A DNA stretch of 64,000 nt, from contig SVEC01000003.1 in NCBI GenBank assembly GCA_015057555.1, forward strand, positions 62,001 through 126,000, in the 5' to 3' direction. Both the position numbers and the translations under genes were made by a program. Source of the DNA: Lachnospiraceae bacterium (GTDB taxonomy: Bacteria > Bacillota > Clostridia > Lachnospirales > Lachnospiraceae). The notes below the pieces were generated by a model. That model was not told where the DNA came from, did not search any database, and saw only the letters and a list, made by a program, of their open reading frames with translations. Within the stretch, counting starts at the first letter, position 1, and every line of letters starts with the position of its first letter. Below, in pieces: positions 34,752 to 44,549 of the stretch.

Positions 34752-37394
34752 ATGGCTAAAGAATTAGAGAAAACCTATGACCCTTCTGCCATAGAGGGAA
34801 GATTATATGACAAATGGGTAGCTAACAAGTATTTCCACGCAGAGGTAGATAGAAGCAAGAAGCCTTTTACTATCGTTATGCCACCACCAAATATCACAGG
34901 ACAGCTCCACATGGGACATGCCCTTGATAATACTATGCAGGATATACTTATTAGATTTAAGAGAATGCAGGGCTATAATGCACTCTGGCAGCCTGGTACT
35001 GACCACGCAGCTATTGCTACAGAGGTTAAGATTATTGAGCATCTTAGAGAGCAGGGTATAGAAAAGGATGACCTTGGAAGAGATGGCTTCCTTAAGAGAG
35101 CCTGGGAGTGGAAGGAGGAATACGGCGGACGTATCGTTAACCAGCTTAAGAAGCTGGGCTCATCAGCTGACTGGGACAGAGAGCGCTTTACCATGGATGA
35201 GGGCAACAATGCTGCCGTTACCGAGGTGTTTACAAAGCTATATGACAAGGGCTACATCTATAAGGGCTCACGTATTGGAAACTGGTGTCCTGTATGTCAG
35301 ACCTCTATTTCTGATGCAGAGGTTATCCATGAGGAGCAGGATGGCTTCTTCTGGCACATTAACTATCCTGTAGCAGGTGAGGAGGGACGATTTGTAGAGA
35401 TAGCTACTACAAGACCAGAGACACTTCTTGGTGATACTGCTGTTGCAGTTAACCCTGAGGATGACAGATATAAGGATATAGTTGGTAAGACACTTATCCT
35501 TCCACTTGTTAATCGTGAGATTCCTGTAATTGCAGACTCTTACGTAGATAAGGAGTTTGGAACAGGTGCAGTTAAGATTACACCTGCTCACGACCCTAAC
35601 GACTTTGAGGTTGGTAAGAGACACAACCTTGCAGAGATTAATATTATGAATGATGATGCCACTATTAACGCTCTTGGTGGCAAGTATGAGGGTATGGACC
35701 GTTATGAGGCTAGAAAGGCTATGGTTAAGGATCTTGAGGACCTTGGACTTTTAGTTAAGGTAGAGCCACACAAGCATATGGTTGGTACTCACGATAGATG
35801 TAAAACTACAGTTGAGCCACTTGTTAAGCCACAGTGGTACGTAAAGATGACTGAGATGGCTAAGCCTGCTAAGGAGGCTGTAGAGAAGGGTGAGCTTAAG
35901 CTTATCCCTGAGCGTATGAATAAGACATATTACAACTGGCTTGATAACATCAGAGACTGGTGTATTTCAAGGCAGCTCTGGTGGGGACATAGAATTCCAG
36001 CCTGGTATTGTCAGGATTGTGGTGAGATTATTGTATCTAAGGATACTCCTTGCACTTGTACTAAGTGTAATAGTGCTAACTTAAAGCAGGATGAGGATAC
36101 GCTTGATACTTGGTTTTCGTCAGCACTTTGGCCATTCTCTACTCTTGGTTGGCCAAATGTGGGAGAGGATTACGATTACTTCTTCCCTACAGACGTGCTT
36201 GTAACTGGATATGATATTATCTTCTTCTGGGTAATCAGAATGGTATTCTCATCTATAGAGCAGACTGGAAAGCTTCCTTTCCACACTGTTTTATTCCACG
36301 GTCTAGTAAGAGATGATCAGGGACGTAAGATGAGTAAGTCACTGGGCAATGGTATCGACCCACTTGAGGTTATTGACAAGTATGGTGCAGATGCACTCAG
36401 ACTTACCCTCATTACTGGAAATGCACCTGGTAATGATATGCGTTTCTATTGGGAGAGGATTGAGGCAAGCCGTAACTTTGCTAATAAGATTTGGAATGCT
36501 TCGAGATTCATTATGATGAATATCGAGAAGGCTGACATAAGTGATGTTAAGCTTAGTGATTTGACCCTTGCAGATAAGTGGATTATGTCTAAGATGAACG
36601 ACCTGGTTAAGGATGTCACTGAGAACATGGAGAAGTACGAGCTTGGTATCGCAGCAGACAAGATTCACAACTTCCTCTGGGAGGAGTTCTGTGACTGGTA
36701 TATCGAGATGGTTAAGCCAAGACTCTGGAATGATGAGGATGCTACAAAGGCAGCAGCTCTTTATACACTTAAGACTGTCCTTGTTAACGGTTTAAAGCTT
36801 CTTCACCCATACATGCCATTTGTTACTGAGGAGATTTTCTGTACTCTTACAGATGAGGAATCTATTATGGTATCAGATTGGCCAGTATATGCTGAGGAGT
36901 TATCATTTAAGAATGATGAGGACGCAGTTGATGTTATTAAGAATGCAGTTCGTGCAATCCGTAACATTAGAACTGAGATGAACGTTCCACCTAGCAAGAA
37001 GGCTACAGTTTATATGGTTTCACCTAAGAGTGAAATTAGAGATATATTTACTGCTAGTAAGAGCTTTTTTGGAACTCTTGCTTATGCAGAGAATGTTATT
37101 GTTCAAGAGGACAAGGCTGGTATCGCAGATGACGCAGTTTCTGTAGTTCTTCATGATGCAGTGGTTTATATGCCATTTGCAGAGCTTGTGGATGTTGCCA
37201 AGGAGATTGAAAGACTTAAGAAGGAGGAGGCAAGACTAGAGGGTGAGATTAAGAGAGCTTCCGGAATGCTTGCAAATCCAAAATTCGTAGACAAGGCTCC
37301 AGCAGCAAAGGTTGAGGAAGAGAAGGCTAAGCTTCAGAAGTATACTGAGACCTTAGAGCAGGTGAAGGAGAGATTAGCACAGCTTGGTGCATAG
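34752..37394 (+). CDS. valS: Valyl-tRNA synthetase
   Basis: Charges tRNA-Val. The 880-residue length fits bacterial ValRS. The class I HIGH motif is in PPPNITGQLHMGHALDNT (about residues 44-60), the KMSKS motif in GRKMSKSLGNGIDPLEV (about 526), with the CP1 editing domain between, containing the TTRPETLLGDTAVAV block. The C-terminus is the coiled coil typical for ValRS (KEIERLKKEEARLEGEIKRA). ATG at 34752 lies after TTGGAGGAT. The gap to the previous gene is too short for a T-box leader, so regulation would be with the upstream operon or internal. Confidence 0.97.
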   Translation: MAKELEKTYDPSAIEGRLYDKWVANKYFHAEVDRSKKPFTIVMPPPNITGQLHMGHALDNTMQDILIRFKRMQGYNALWQPGTDHAAIATEVKIIEHLREQGIEKDDLGRDGFLKRAWEWKEEYGGRIVNQLKKLGSSADWDRERFTMDEGNNAAVTEVFTKLYDKGYIYKGSRIGNWCPVCQTSISDAEVIHEEQDGFFWHINYPVAGEEGRFVEIATTRPETLLGDTAVAVNPEDDRYKDIVGKTLILPLVNREIPVIADSYVDKEFGTGAVKITPAHDPNDFEVGKRHNLAEINIMNDDATINALGGKYEGMDRYEARKAMVKDLEDLGLLVKVEPHKHMVGTHDRCKTTVEPLVKPQWYVKMTEMAKPAKEAVEKGELKLIPERMNKTYYNWLDNIRDWCISRQLWWGHRIPAWYCQDCGEIIVSKDTPCTCTKCNSANLKQDEDTLDTWFSSALWPFSTLGWPNVGEDYDYFFPTDVLVTGYDIIFFWVIRMVFSSIEQTGKLPFHTVLFHGLVRDDQGRKMSKSLGNGIDPLEVIDKYGADALRLTLITGNAPGNDMRFYWERIEASRNFANKIWNASRFIMMNIEKADISDVKLSDLTLADKWIMSKMNDLVKDVTENMEKYELGIAADKIHNFLWEEFCDWYIEMVKPRLWNDEDATKAAALYTLKTVLVNGLKLLHPYMPFVTEEIFCTLTDEESIMVSDWPVYAEELSFKNDEDAVDVIKNAVRAIRNIRTEMNVPPSKKATVYMVSPKSEIRDIFTASKSFFGTLAYAENVIVQEDKAGIADDAVSVVLHDAVVYMPFAELVDVAKEIERLKKEEARLEGEIKRASGMLANPKFVDKAPAAKVEEEKAKLQKYTETLEQVKERLAQLGA

Positions 37395-37403
37395 GAGATA
37401 ACC

Positions 37404-39449
37404 ATGAATAATGAGAAAATCCTTAAAAAGAAAATAGAGTTTTACCTAATCACACCTATTTTTGTGTCACTGTTTTTGATACTTATGTGTGGTGCATTGT
37501 ATTTTGTAGACCAAAGAGCAGCTGTTATAGCAACAGTTGCAGTGGTGTTAGTTATTCTTGTGGAGCTTTTGGTATATGTGGTAACAAAGAAGGCTGTTAT
37601 GCCTACTCTTATATCCTTTTCCTTCGAGCAGGGACAGATACAAAAGGAACTGCTTAAGGAGCTAGCTATTCCATATGCTCTTCTGGATACAGATGGTAAG
37701 ATTCTCTGGGGCAATAAGCTTTTTGTAGACCAGGTTGGCGGTGGCTCAAAGAAGCGTATTCGCAAGAATATTTCAGCCTTCTTTCCACAGATTGGTACTG
37801 AGGTATTTAAGGCAAAGGATACTGTAAATATGGAGCTTGACCTTGAGGGTATGCAGTATGTGGCAGAGCTTAAGAAGATTACCTTTCATGAGATATTTCA
37901 AGATGAGGATGCCATAGTTGACCCTAAGGGCGGAGATATTATTGCATTTTATCTTCATGATGTAACGGAGCTTAAGAAATATAAGCAGGAAAACTTTGAC
38001 CAGAAGCTGGTGGCAGGACTTATATATATTGATAATTATGATGAGGTTATGGAGAATACCGAGGAGGTTAGACACTCATTGGTAGAGGCTCTTGTTGATA
38101 GAAGAATTAATATGTACCTTTCATCTATAGATGCCATTGGTAAGAAAACTGATAATGACAAGTATCTTTTTGTGTGTCAGCAGAAATATTTGCCACAGCT
38201 TAAGGATACTAAGTTTGCAATATTAAATGAAATCAAGAGTATAAATGTAGGTAATGAGATTCCTATAACTTTAAGCATTGGTATAGGCTCAGAAACAGAT
38301 AATTTTGCTCAGGCTTATGAGTATGCCAGGGTTGCTATAGGCTTGGCTTTAGGCCGTGGTGGTGACCAGGCAGTTATTAAGTATGGTGATAAGATTTCAT
38401 ATTTTGGTGGACAGAGTGCAGGTACAGAGAAGTCTACCAGAGTTAAGGCTAGAGTTAAGGCTCAGGCCTTTAAGGAAATCCTTGAAAGCAAGGAAACTGT
38501 TCTTATTATGGGGCACAAGCGTCCTGATGCGGATGCATTTGGTGCTGCAGTTGGTGTGTATCGTTTTGTTAAGACCCTAGGAAAGAACGCTCATATTGTT
38601 TTAAATGAGGTTACTTCAGCTACTCGTCCAGTAGTTAGTGGATTCCAGGGCAATAGCCTTTACGGGGACGATATGATAATTAATAGTGAGTACGCTATTA
38701 GTAAGGTAAGTCCAACCACCTTAGTTGTTGTTGTTGATGTAAATAAGCCAAGTATGACTGAGTGTGAGGAGCTTCTTGATATGGCTAGCTCTGTGGTTGT
38801 ATTTGACCATCACAGACAGACTAACGAGATTATTGAGAATGCTACCCTTTCATATATTGAGCCATATGCATCCTCATCCTGTGAGATGGTTGCAGAGATG
38901 CTTCAGTATATCGATGAAAAGGTAAAGATTCGTCAGCAGGAGGCTGACGCTATGTATGCGGGAATTATGATTGATACTGATAATTTCCTTACTAAGACAG
39001 GTGTTAGAACCTTTGAGGCTGCGTCGTACCTTAGAAGAAATGGTGCGGACACAGTTAGAGTTCGTAAGATGTTTAGAAGTGGAATATACGAGACAAAGCA
39101 GTTAGCAGAGGGTATTATGAATGCTGAGACATATATGGGCTTCTTCGCCATATCTAAGGTTAAGCCAGATGGTTCAGATGCTCCTACAGTGATAGCTGCC
39201 AAGGTGGCAAATGAGCTATTAAATATAGATGGAATCAGAGCATCATTTGTTGTTACAGAAAAGGATGGAACAGCATTTATCAGTGCCCGTTCCGTAGATG
39301 ATATTAATGTTCAGGTTATTATGGAGAAGCTTGGTGGCGGTGGTCACGCAAATGTGGCAGGAGCCCAGCTTGCTAATACTACGGACGAGGTTGCAATAAT
39401 TCAGATTAAGGAATTACTTGAGACTATGTATAAGGAAGGGGACCTTTAA
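37404..39449 (+). CDS. gdpP: Cyclic-di-AMP phosphodiesterase GdpP, DHH family
   Basis: Hydrolyses c-di-AMP at the membrane. Order in the 681 residues: two membrane helices (about 13-60), a PAS-like domain (90-160, LAIPYALLDTDGKILWGN), a degenerate GGDEF domain (about 200-330, ending in GLALGRGGDQAVIKYGDKI), and DHH-DHHA1 from 365. Catalytic motifs are MGHKRPDADAFGAAVG, VVVDVNKP, FDHHRQ and GGGGHANVAG. Compared with many homologues the first motif reads RPDADAFG instead of NPDxDxxG, with the metal aspartates kept. rplI and dnaB are downstream, the order known from other Firmicutes, but here with a zinc-ribbon gene inserted. Confidence 0.94.
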   Translation: MNNEKILKKKIEFYLITPIFVSLFLILMCGALYFVDQRAAVIATVAVVLVILVELLVYVVTKKAVMPTLISFSFEQGQIQKELLKELAIPYALLDTDGKILWGNKLFVDQVGGGSKKRIRKNISAFFPQIGTEVFKAKDTVNMELDLEGMQYVAELKKITFHEIFQDEDAIVDPKGGDIIAFYLHDVTELKKYKQENFDQKLVAGLIYIDNYDEVMENTEEVRHSLVEALVDRRINMYLSSIDAIGKKTDNDKYLFVCQQKYLPQLKDTKFAILNEIKSINVGNEIPITLSIGIGSETDNFAQAYEYARVAIGLALGRGGDQAVIKYGDKISYFGGQSAGTEKSTRVKARVKAQAFKEILESKETVLIMGHKRPDADAFGAAVGVYRFVKTLGKNAHIVLNEVTSATRPVVSGFQGNSLYGDDMIINSEYAISKVSPTTLVVVVDVNKPSMTECEELLDMASSVVVFDHHRQTNEIIENATLSYIEPYASSSCEMVAEMLQYIDEKVKIRQQEADAMYAGIMIDTDNFLTKTGVRTFEAASYLRRNGADTVRVRKMFRSGIYETKQLAEGIMNAETYMGFFAISKVKPDGSDAPTVIAAKVANELLNIDGIRASFVVTEKDGTAFISARSVDDINVQVIMEKLGGGGHANVAGAQLANTTDEVAIIQIKELLETMYKEGDL

Positions 39450-39452
39450 TAT

Positions 39453-40457
39453 ATGAAGTACTGTAAATCCTGTGGGCAGATGTTAGATGATACTGATTTA
39501 TTTTGTAGAACATGTGGAGATAAGCAGCCGGAAATTATAAAGCAGGTGGCTCCTCAGATAGTAACATACCAAAATGAGTTTGTGTCTGAAGCGAATCAGA
39601 ACCCTGAGAAGAAGTTGAAAAAGAAGATTATTATCCCTATCGTAATTATAGCAGTTCTAGCCATTGCTGCAGTTGTTATATATGTAGTATTTTTCTCTGA
39701 CAGTGCAAAGTTCAAAAAAGGACTGGGTATATATGTAAAGGGAGAATATTACGAATTTACCGTGGAAGATGGTATCAAGGATTATGATAAGATTGAGGAT
39801 GGTGTAGCCTATTCAACTAAAGATGGATTAAAGTTTGCTCCTAATGGTAGTGATGAAAAGATCTCTATAACACAGCCAGAGCTTGCAACTTGGATTCAGA
39901 GTATTGATGAAAGAGAAGCTTATGGCGAAGATGCCTGTATGGTGGAGATTTATTTTAGAGAAGATTATAAGATAGATGGGCTAGATGGAAAAGCTACTAG
40001 ATCTGATTTAGAAGACGCAGGGTATGTAGATAACTATATGCTAGCTACAGAGAAGGGAAATATAGATCTATCAGAGTATGATGATGATTTGGAGAAAATA
40101 AGAGAAACAAAGACTTTTCATTGTATTCCGTATTTTGATCAGTTGGTAGCTTTAGATACAATATTTTCAGATTATATTTTAGATGATGATGTAGAAGGTT
40201 TTCTCGAGGAATTGGAAGAAATGGAAGAGAGATCATCAACAGACGATGGATATTGGGAAAGACAATTTGAGAGACAAATGTGTCTTGCAGATTTGCTCAC
40301 AGACTATAATAATGGTGAGGTTGGCATAGTAATTGTAAAGCATATTGTATTAACACCTGAGGATAGAGACGATGTTGATAATCTTTTGATAATTACAATA
40401 ATTGGTGATTATGATAATTTAAATAAATGGAGAGAAGATTGGGGATTCGATAATTAA
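39453..40457 (+). CDS. Zinc-ribbon membrane protein of unknown function
   Basis: A 334-residue protein. An N-terminal zinc ribbon is formed by YCKSCGQML and FCRTCGDK (two CxxC pairs within 22 residues). A membrane helix lies at about residues 61-83 ([21 protein letters not shown]) and the rest is acidic and presumably outside. The C-terminal part has no repeats that I recognise. The gene starts 4 bases after gdpP and 19 bases before rplI. Its codon use is more AT-rich than that of gdpP, so it may be a later insertion into the gdpP-rplI-dnaB group. Confidence 0.7.
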   Translation: MKYCKSCGQMLDDTDLFCRTCGDKQPEIIKQVAPQIVTYQNEFVSEANQNPEKKLKKKIIIPIVIIAVLAIAAVVIYVVFFSDSAKFKKGLGIYVKGEYYEFTVEDGIKDYDKIEDGVAYSTKDGLKFAPNGSDEKISITQPELATWIQSIDEREAYGEDACMVEIYFREDYKIDGLDGKATRSDLEDAGYVDNYMLATEKGNIDLSEYDDDLEKIRETKTFHCIPYFDQLVALDTIFSDYILDDDVEGFLEELEEMEERSSTDDGYWERQFERQMCLADLLTDYNNGEVGIVIVKHIVLTPEDRDDVDNLLIITIIGDYDNLNKWREDWGFDN

Positions 40458-40476
40458 TTATACTGGAGGTATAGAC

Positions 40477-40926
40477 ATGAAAGTTATATTATTACAGGAC
40501 GTAAAAAGCCTTGGTAAAAAGGATGAAATAGTAGATGTATCAGATGGATACGCAAGAAATTTTGTGCTTCCTAAGAAACTTGGTGTGGAGGCAACTCCAA
40601 AGAACTTAAATGAGCTGAAGCTTAAGAAGGCTCACGAGGATAAGGTGGCTGCAGAAAAGCTTGCAGCTGCTAAGGAATTAGCAGATAAGATGAAGGAGCA
40701 GAGTGTTACTCTTTCTATAAAAGTAGGTGAAGGTGGAAGAACCTTCGGTGCAGTTTCATCTAAGGAAATCGCAGAGGCTATGAAGAAAGAGCTTGGCTAC
40801 GATATTGACAAGAAGAAAATCGTGGTTAAGGAGCCTATAAAGAGCTTAGGAACACATATTGTAGACATTAAGCTTCACACTCAGGTGACAGCTAAATTTA
40901 ACGTTAAGGTAGTAGAAGGAAAGTAA
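40477..40926 (+). CDS. rplI: 50S ribosomal protein bL9
   Basis: A 149-residue bL9 protein, binding domain V of 23S rRNA near the L1 stalk. The N-terminal signature [20 protein letters not shown], then [13 protein letters not shown], is canonical; the middle is the long connecting helix and the C-terminal domain has [18 protein letters not shown]. Ribosome binding site CTGGAGGTA is 8 bases upstream. It is followed by dnaB as in most Firmicutes. Confidence 0.97.
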   Translation: MKVILLQDVKSLGKKDEIVDVSDGYARNFVLPKKLGVEATPKNLNELKLKKAHEDKVAAEKLAAAKELADKMKEQSVTLSIKVGEGGRTFGAVSSKEIAEAMKKELGYDIDKKKIVVKEPIKSLGTHIVDIKLHTQVTAKFNVKVVEGK

Positions 40927-40950
40927 TTTGAGATAAAGGGTTTATCGGTT

Positions 40951-42309
40951 ATGGATGAGAATAGTATCAAGAGAATACAACCTCATAATAAGAAGGCGGA
41001 GCAGTCAGTTTTAGGTGCTATGCTGATGGATGCAGACGCTATTTCTCAGGTAGAGCCACTTTTAACTAAGGAGGATTTCTACGTAGCTCAGTATGGTATA
41101 ATATACGAAACCATAATAGAGCTTTACAATGAGAATATAGCTGCCGACGTAATTACTGTTCCTGAGAGATTGAAGGAAAAGGGTGTTCCAGAGGAGATAG
41201 GAAGCTCAGCCAATATGGCGGAGCTTGCCATTGCAGTTCCAAGTTCTGTTAGAGCTAGAGAATATGCAGAAATCATACGTAACAACTCTACTCTTAGAAA
41301 GCTGATTAAGCTTTGTGAAAACACTGCTAAGGATTGTTATTCAGGTGGAGTTCCTGTAGATACAGTTTTAGAGAGTGCAGAGCAGAAGATTTTTAAGCTG
41401 GCACAAAGCCACATGGGTGGAACCAAGGAAGAGAGCATGAAGGATGTAGTCCTCTCTATAATTAGGGACATGGAGATTGCAGCGAACAATAAGGGTGAGT
41501 TCACAGGAATACCAACAGGCTTTACCGATCTGGATAATAAGCTTACCGGTATGCATGGCGGAGAACTTATAATAGTTGCAGCCAGACCTGCTATGGGTAA
41601 GACTGCATTTGTACTTAACATAGTTCATCATCTAGCTATTAAGAAAAATGTGCCTTGTTTATTATTTTCATTGGAGATGAGTAAGGAGCAGCTGGGAACA
41701 CGTCTTATGGCTATAGATGCTATGGTTGATTCAAAGGCTATGAAGCTTGCACATACTCTTACAGACGAGGATTGGGATAAGCTGGCTGAGTCTATGGATG
41801 TTATGTCAAAGGCGCCTATTTATATGGTGGATAATTCAGCTATATCCATATCAGAGCTGCGTTCCCTAGCCAGAATGCACAAGCAGAATCACAATATTGG
41901 TCTTATAGTTATTGATTACCTTCAGCTTATGTCTTCTACTGGTAGAGTAGAGTCTAGACAGACATTTGTTGCTGAGGTTTCCAGATCCCTAAAGAATTTA
42001 GCTAGAGAGCTGAATGTACCTATTATAGCTTTATCTCAGCTTAGCCGTGGTGTTGAGTCAAGAAACGACAAGATGCCGGTAATGTCAGATATTAGAGAGT
42101 CTGGTGCCATTGAGCAGGATGCAGATGTTATTATGTTCATCCACAGAGATGAATATTACAACCCTGATACAACCACTAAGCCTAACACAGCTGAAATCAG
42201 CATCGCCAAGAACCGTAGTGGCGAAACAGGGACCATAGACCTTCGCTGGATAGGAAAGTACACTAAGTTTGCCAACCCAGAGAAGTACTACAAGCCAAAC
42301 GAAGGATAA
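40951..42309 (+). CDS. dnaB: Replicative DNA helicase DnaB (DnaC in Bacillus terms)
   Basis: Hexameric 5'-3' helicase of the replication fork. The 452 residues hold the N-terminal domain (PHNKKAEQSVLGAMLMD) and the RecA-like domain with Walker A VAARPAMGKTAFVLNI at about residue 215, Walker B in LIVIDYLQLM, and the QQ/SREK region RSLKNLARELNVPI followed by the arginine finger area RGVESRNDKMP. The start at 40951 is an ATG after AAAGGG. The stop codon is directly before a large structured repeat element. The loader pair (DnaD-domain and DnaI-type proteins) is encoded 19 kb downstream in this window. Confidence 0.97.
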   Translation: MDENSIKRIQPHNKKAEQSVLGAMLMDADAISQVEPLLTKEDFYVAQYGIIYETIIELYNENIAADVITVPERLKEKGVPEEIGSSANMAELAIAVPSSVRAREYAEIIRNNSTLRKLIKLCENTAKDCYSGGVPVDTVLESAEQKIFKLAQSHMGGTKEESMKDVVLSIIRDMEIAANNKGEFTGIPTGFTDLDNKLTGMHGGELIIVAARPAMGKTAFVLNIVHHLAIKKNVPCLLFSLEMSKEQLGTRLMAIDAMVDSKAMKLAHTLTDEDWDKLAESMDVMSKAPIYMVDNSAISISELRSLARMHKQNHNIGLIVIDYLQLMSSTGRVESRQTFVAEVSRSLKNLARELNVPIIALSQLSRGVESRNDKMPVMSDIRESGAIEQDADVIMFIHRDEYYNPDTTTKPNTAEISIAKNRSGETGTIDLRWIGKYTKFANPEKYYKPNEG

Positions 42310-42966
42310 ATTACATTATAAGAAGTTGGAGCGAAAGTTTAACCCATGGTACATAGCTTATGTGCCATGGGTTTTCTTATGGTACGCTTAGATAAGGGAG
42401 CGTTGCAACTTAATCTCCCGGTCTGTCTAGGGATTAGTCTTCGCCGACACTACGACGGTCGGCTCCGCCTAACCCTGCCGCGCCCGGTTGATACTTTTAT
42501 GGCGCTGTTCCCCTTATCTAAGCTGATAATCAAGGAATGGCACACAAACTATGTACCATGGAAACTTTCGCTATCACCTTCGGTGATGTTAAGCTTTATC
42601 CTAGTCATAACCTTAATCGCCGTAGGCGTTGAAACAAAGTTCCCTTTCCATTGCCTTGCGTAGACAAATTATATTAGTGGCAAGGGCAAGGGTGTTCAAG
42701 CTATCTTTGCGGAGTCGCGGGCAGATTTTGTGTGCCCAGTTAGATAACATAGGCCACATTTTGGCACGGATGCCAAAATAGCCGCAACCAGCCATGGATG
42801 GCGCATTTGCGGCGGTGGCCGGAAGAAACCGCGAACTTAACTGGGCATTTCAAAATCCCCGCAGCGCAGCACTTAGCTGAATGCCCTTGCCTTGTCGCAT
42901 AAAAAGAAACCCTTCCGCAAGGCAATGTGAAAGGGTTAACTTTGTTTCAACTTCTTATAATGTAAT
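42310..42966. repeat. 657-bp non-coding element with 19-bp terminal inverted repeats and nested internal inverted repeats
   Basis: Begins with ATTACATTATAAGAAGTTG (42310-42328) and ends with its exact reverse complement (42948-42966). Inside are two long imperfect hairpin arms. Left arm: 42331-42356 pairs with 42549-42571, 42386-42398 pairs with 42511-42523 (13 bp perfect), closing on the stem 42443-42448/42458-42463. Right arm: 42628-42660 pairs with 42916-42951, 42686-42702 with 42875-42890, 42717-42742 with 42838-42862, and a small hairpin near 42753-42785. The interior is clearly more GC-rich than its flanks. Open frames in it are shadows of the hairpins. It lies between convergent dnaB and the EIAALF-repeat gene. 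It is either a MITE-like mobile repeat or a large structured RNA. Confidence 0.8.
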
Positions 42967-42974
42967 ATATGTAT

Positions 42975-44345
42975 TTAATTTCCACCGTTGATGGATGCAA
43001 AGAGTGCTGCGATTTCGTCAGCGCTTAGCTGCCTATTAGGGTCAAATTCCTCGGCGATAGGAGCAGGCTCCTCCTTTGGTTCCTCAGCTACTGGGAAAGG
43101 AATGATTTTGTCTTCCTCAGTGTTAACCTCCTCAGCTACTGCAACCTCAGCGTCCAGGTTACCAAGGAGAGCATCGATAAGGCTCTGGTCCATGACCTCC
43201 GGCATATTTTCTCTGCTAAAATCTTCATTGGTCTTAGCAGTTCTCTCTTCCTTTGAGGCATTGAATAATGCGGCGATTTCCTCAGGAGTAAGCTGTCTGT
43301 TAGAATCCTCGTTAACTGGTTCCGGTTCAGGAGCTACCTCAACCTCTGGCTCCTTGGCAGGAGCATTTGCACTGAATAATGCAGCAATCTCCTCAGGAGT
43401 AAGCTGTCTGTTAGGATCCTCATTAGCTGGTGCCTCATTAATCGGCTCAGGCTCAGTAAGCTCTGGTTCTGCCTCAGCAGCTGGCATTGCTGCTGCAAAT
43501 AAAGCTGCTATATCATCCTGTGATAACATTTTGTTGCTATCCTCGGCAGGAGTCTCATCTGTTGCAACCTCTTCAGGATTCTTGTTTTCAAACTCTTCGA
43601 AGAAGGAATTAACTGCTGCATCCTCCTCATCCTCAGTTATGTCTGGGGTAGTATCCTTAGGAGACTCTGTGGTCATAGAGAAAACATCGATACCCTCTGG
43701 AAGAGTGTCATCTAAAACAGAATCCTCAAGGACTGTTTTTACATGTGGCTGAGCCACAATATTTATACTGTCAATTCTTGCGCTTATCTCATCTAAGGCA
43801 GTATTTATATCCTGCATCTTAGCTGTAAGCTCATTAAGAGAAGCTATAATATTCTGGTTATCTGTCTTATTGTATTTGATAATAATCTTTGCGGTATTAG
43901 CTATGGATTCTGCAAGAGTTTCCTTGAGAGAAAGAGTTAAGGCGGTGTAATTATCAATGCTCTTAACAGAATTGTAGTTACTAGCCTCGGTGAGCTGAGT
44001 AAGATTTTGGTTTATCTTTCTAAGCTGTACGTAGGTTGCCTTTGCAAGTCGCTCAGCTTCTATAGCTCTATCAAGCTCAGCCTGTTTTTCAGCCTGATTA
44101 GGTGTTAGGCATACAAGAGCCTGATTAATCATATCTGCGATGTATCGCTTGTTATCCTCCTGCTTGGTCAGGTGTAGGCTTAAAACTGCATTTGCAAGGG
44201 CATATAATGAAATTACTAATACTAACGATAATCCAACCACGTAAACAGTCTTTTCTCTATATGCTAAAACACAGTAAACCCAAGCTAATATAGCAGAAAA
44301 GCTAATCATTCCCATGGTGACAATTCTTCGATATAAATTGGTCAT
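42975..44345 (-). CDS. Membrane protein with repeated EIAALF motifs
   Basis: A 456-residue protein. Two membrane helices at about residues 10-28 and 33-55 are followed by a coiled-coil region (about 75-215) and a long acidic, proline-rich tail. The tail has four near-identical short motifs: LSQDDIAALFAA (about 272), LTPEEIAALFSA (about 313), LTPEEIAALFNA (about 353) and LSADEIAALFAS at the extreme C-terminus, plus a weaker DQSLIDALLGN (about 390). Their consensus LS/TxxEIAALF is strikingly like the conserved N-terminal LSQxEIDALL of FliM/FliY flagellar switch proteins. I started at the ATG at 44345 since AGGAGGT precedes it, not at 44366. Function unknown; the tail may recruit a multi-copy partner. 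Confidence 0.78.
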   Translation of the reverse strand: MTNLYRRIVTMGMISFSAILAWVYCVLAYREKTVYVVGLSLVLVISLYALANAVLSLHLTKQEDNKRYIADMINQALVCLTPNQAEKQAELDRAIEAERLAKATYVQLRKINQNLTQLTEASNYNSVKSIDNYTALTLSLKETLAESIANTAKIIIKYNKTDNQNIIASLNELTAKMQDINTALDEISARIDSINIVAQPHVKTVLEDSVLDDTLPEGIDVFSMTTESPKDTTPDITEDEEDAAVNSFFEEFENKNPEEVATDETPAEDSNKMLSQDDIAALFAAAMPAAEAEPELTEPEPINEAPANEDPNRQLTPEEIAALFSANAPAKEPEVEVAPEPEPVNEDSNRQLTPEEIAALFNASKEERTAKTNEDFSRENMPEVMDQSLIDALLGNLDAEVAVAEEVNTEEDKIIPFPVAEEPKEEPAPIAEEFDPNRQLSADEIAALFASINGGN

Positions 44346-44475
44346 GAGGCACCTCCTGAAAATCATCTATATGTAAACATAAATTGACAAAATAATCCAT
44401 AAATAATTGTATCATAAAAGCTAAATTATTACTAGCGAAAAATCAATAATATAGGGTCTCTTGTAAATATTTTTA

Positions 44476-44504
44476 TTGTAAGAATTCTGTCAAAAATGTA
44501 TAAT
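44476..44504 (+). promoter_or_regulatory. Sigma-A-type promoter of the PRTase-like / CARF genes
   Basis: TTGTAA (44476-44481), 17-base spacer, TATAAT (44499-44504), with about 40 bases of leader before the start codon at 44550. Confidence 0.7.
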
Positions 44505-44549
44505 ATTAATATAAGATGCATTAGGCATGCATATCTAGGGAGGATGACT

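Noticed and set aside
42346-42663. 105-residue open frame inside the 657-bp element
   Set aside because: No ribosome binding site, odd composition, and it runs across inverted-repeat arms; it is better explained as a shadow of the structured element.
42988-43752. 254-residue Ser/Ala-rich frame on the plus strand
   Set aside because: Antisense of the acidic tail of the EIAALF-repeat gene, with no ribosome binding site; low complexity follows from the real gene's codon bias.
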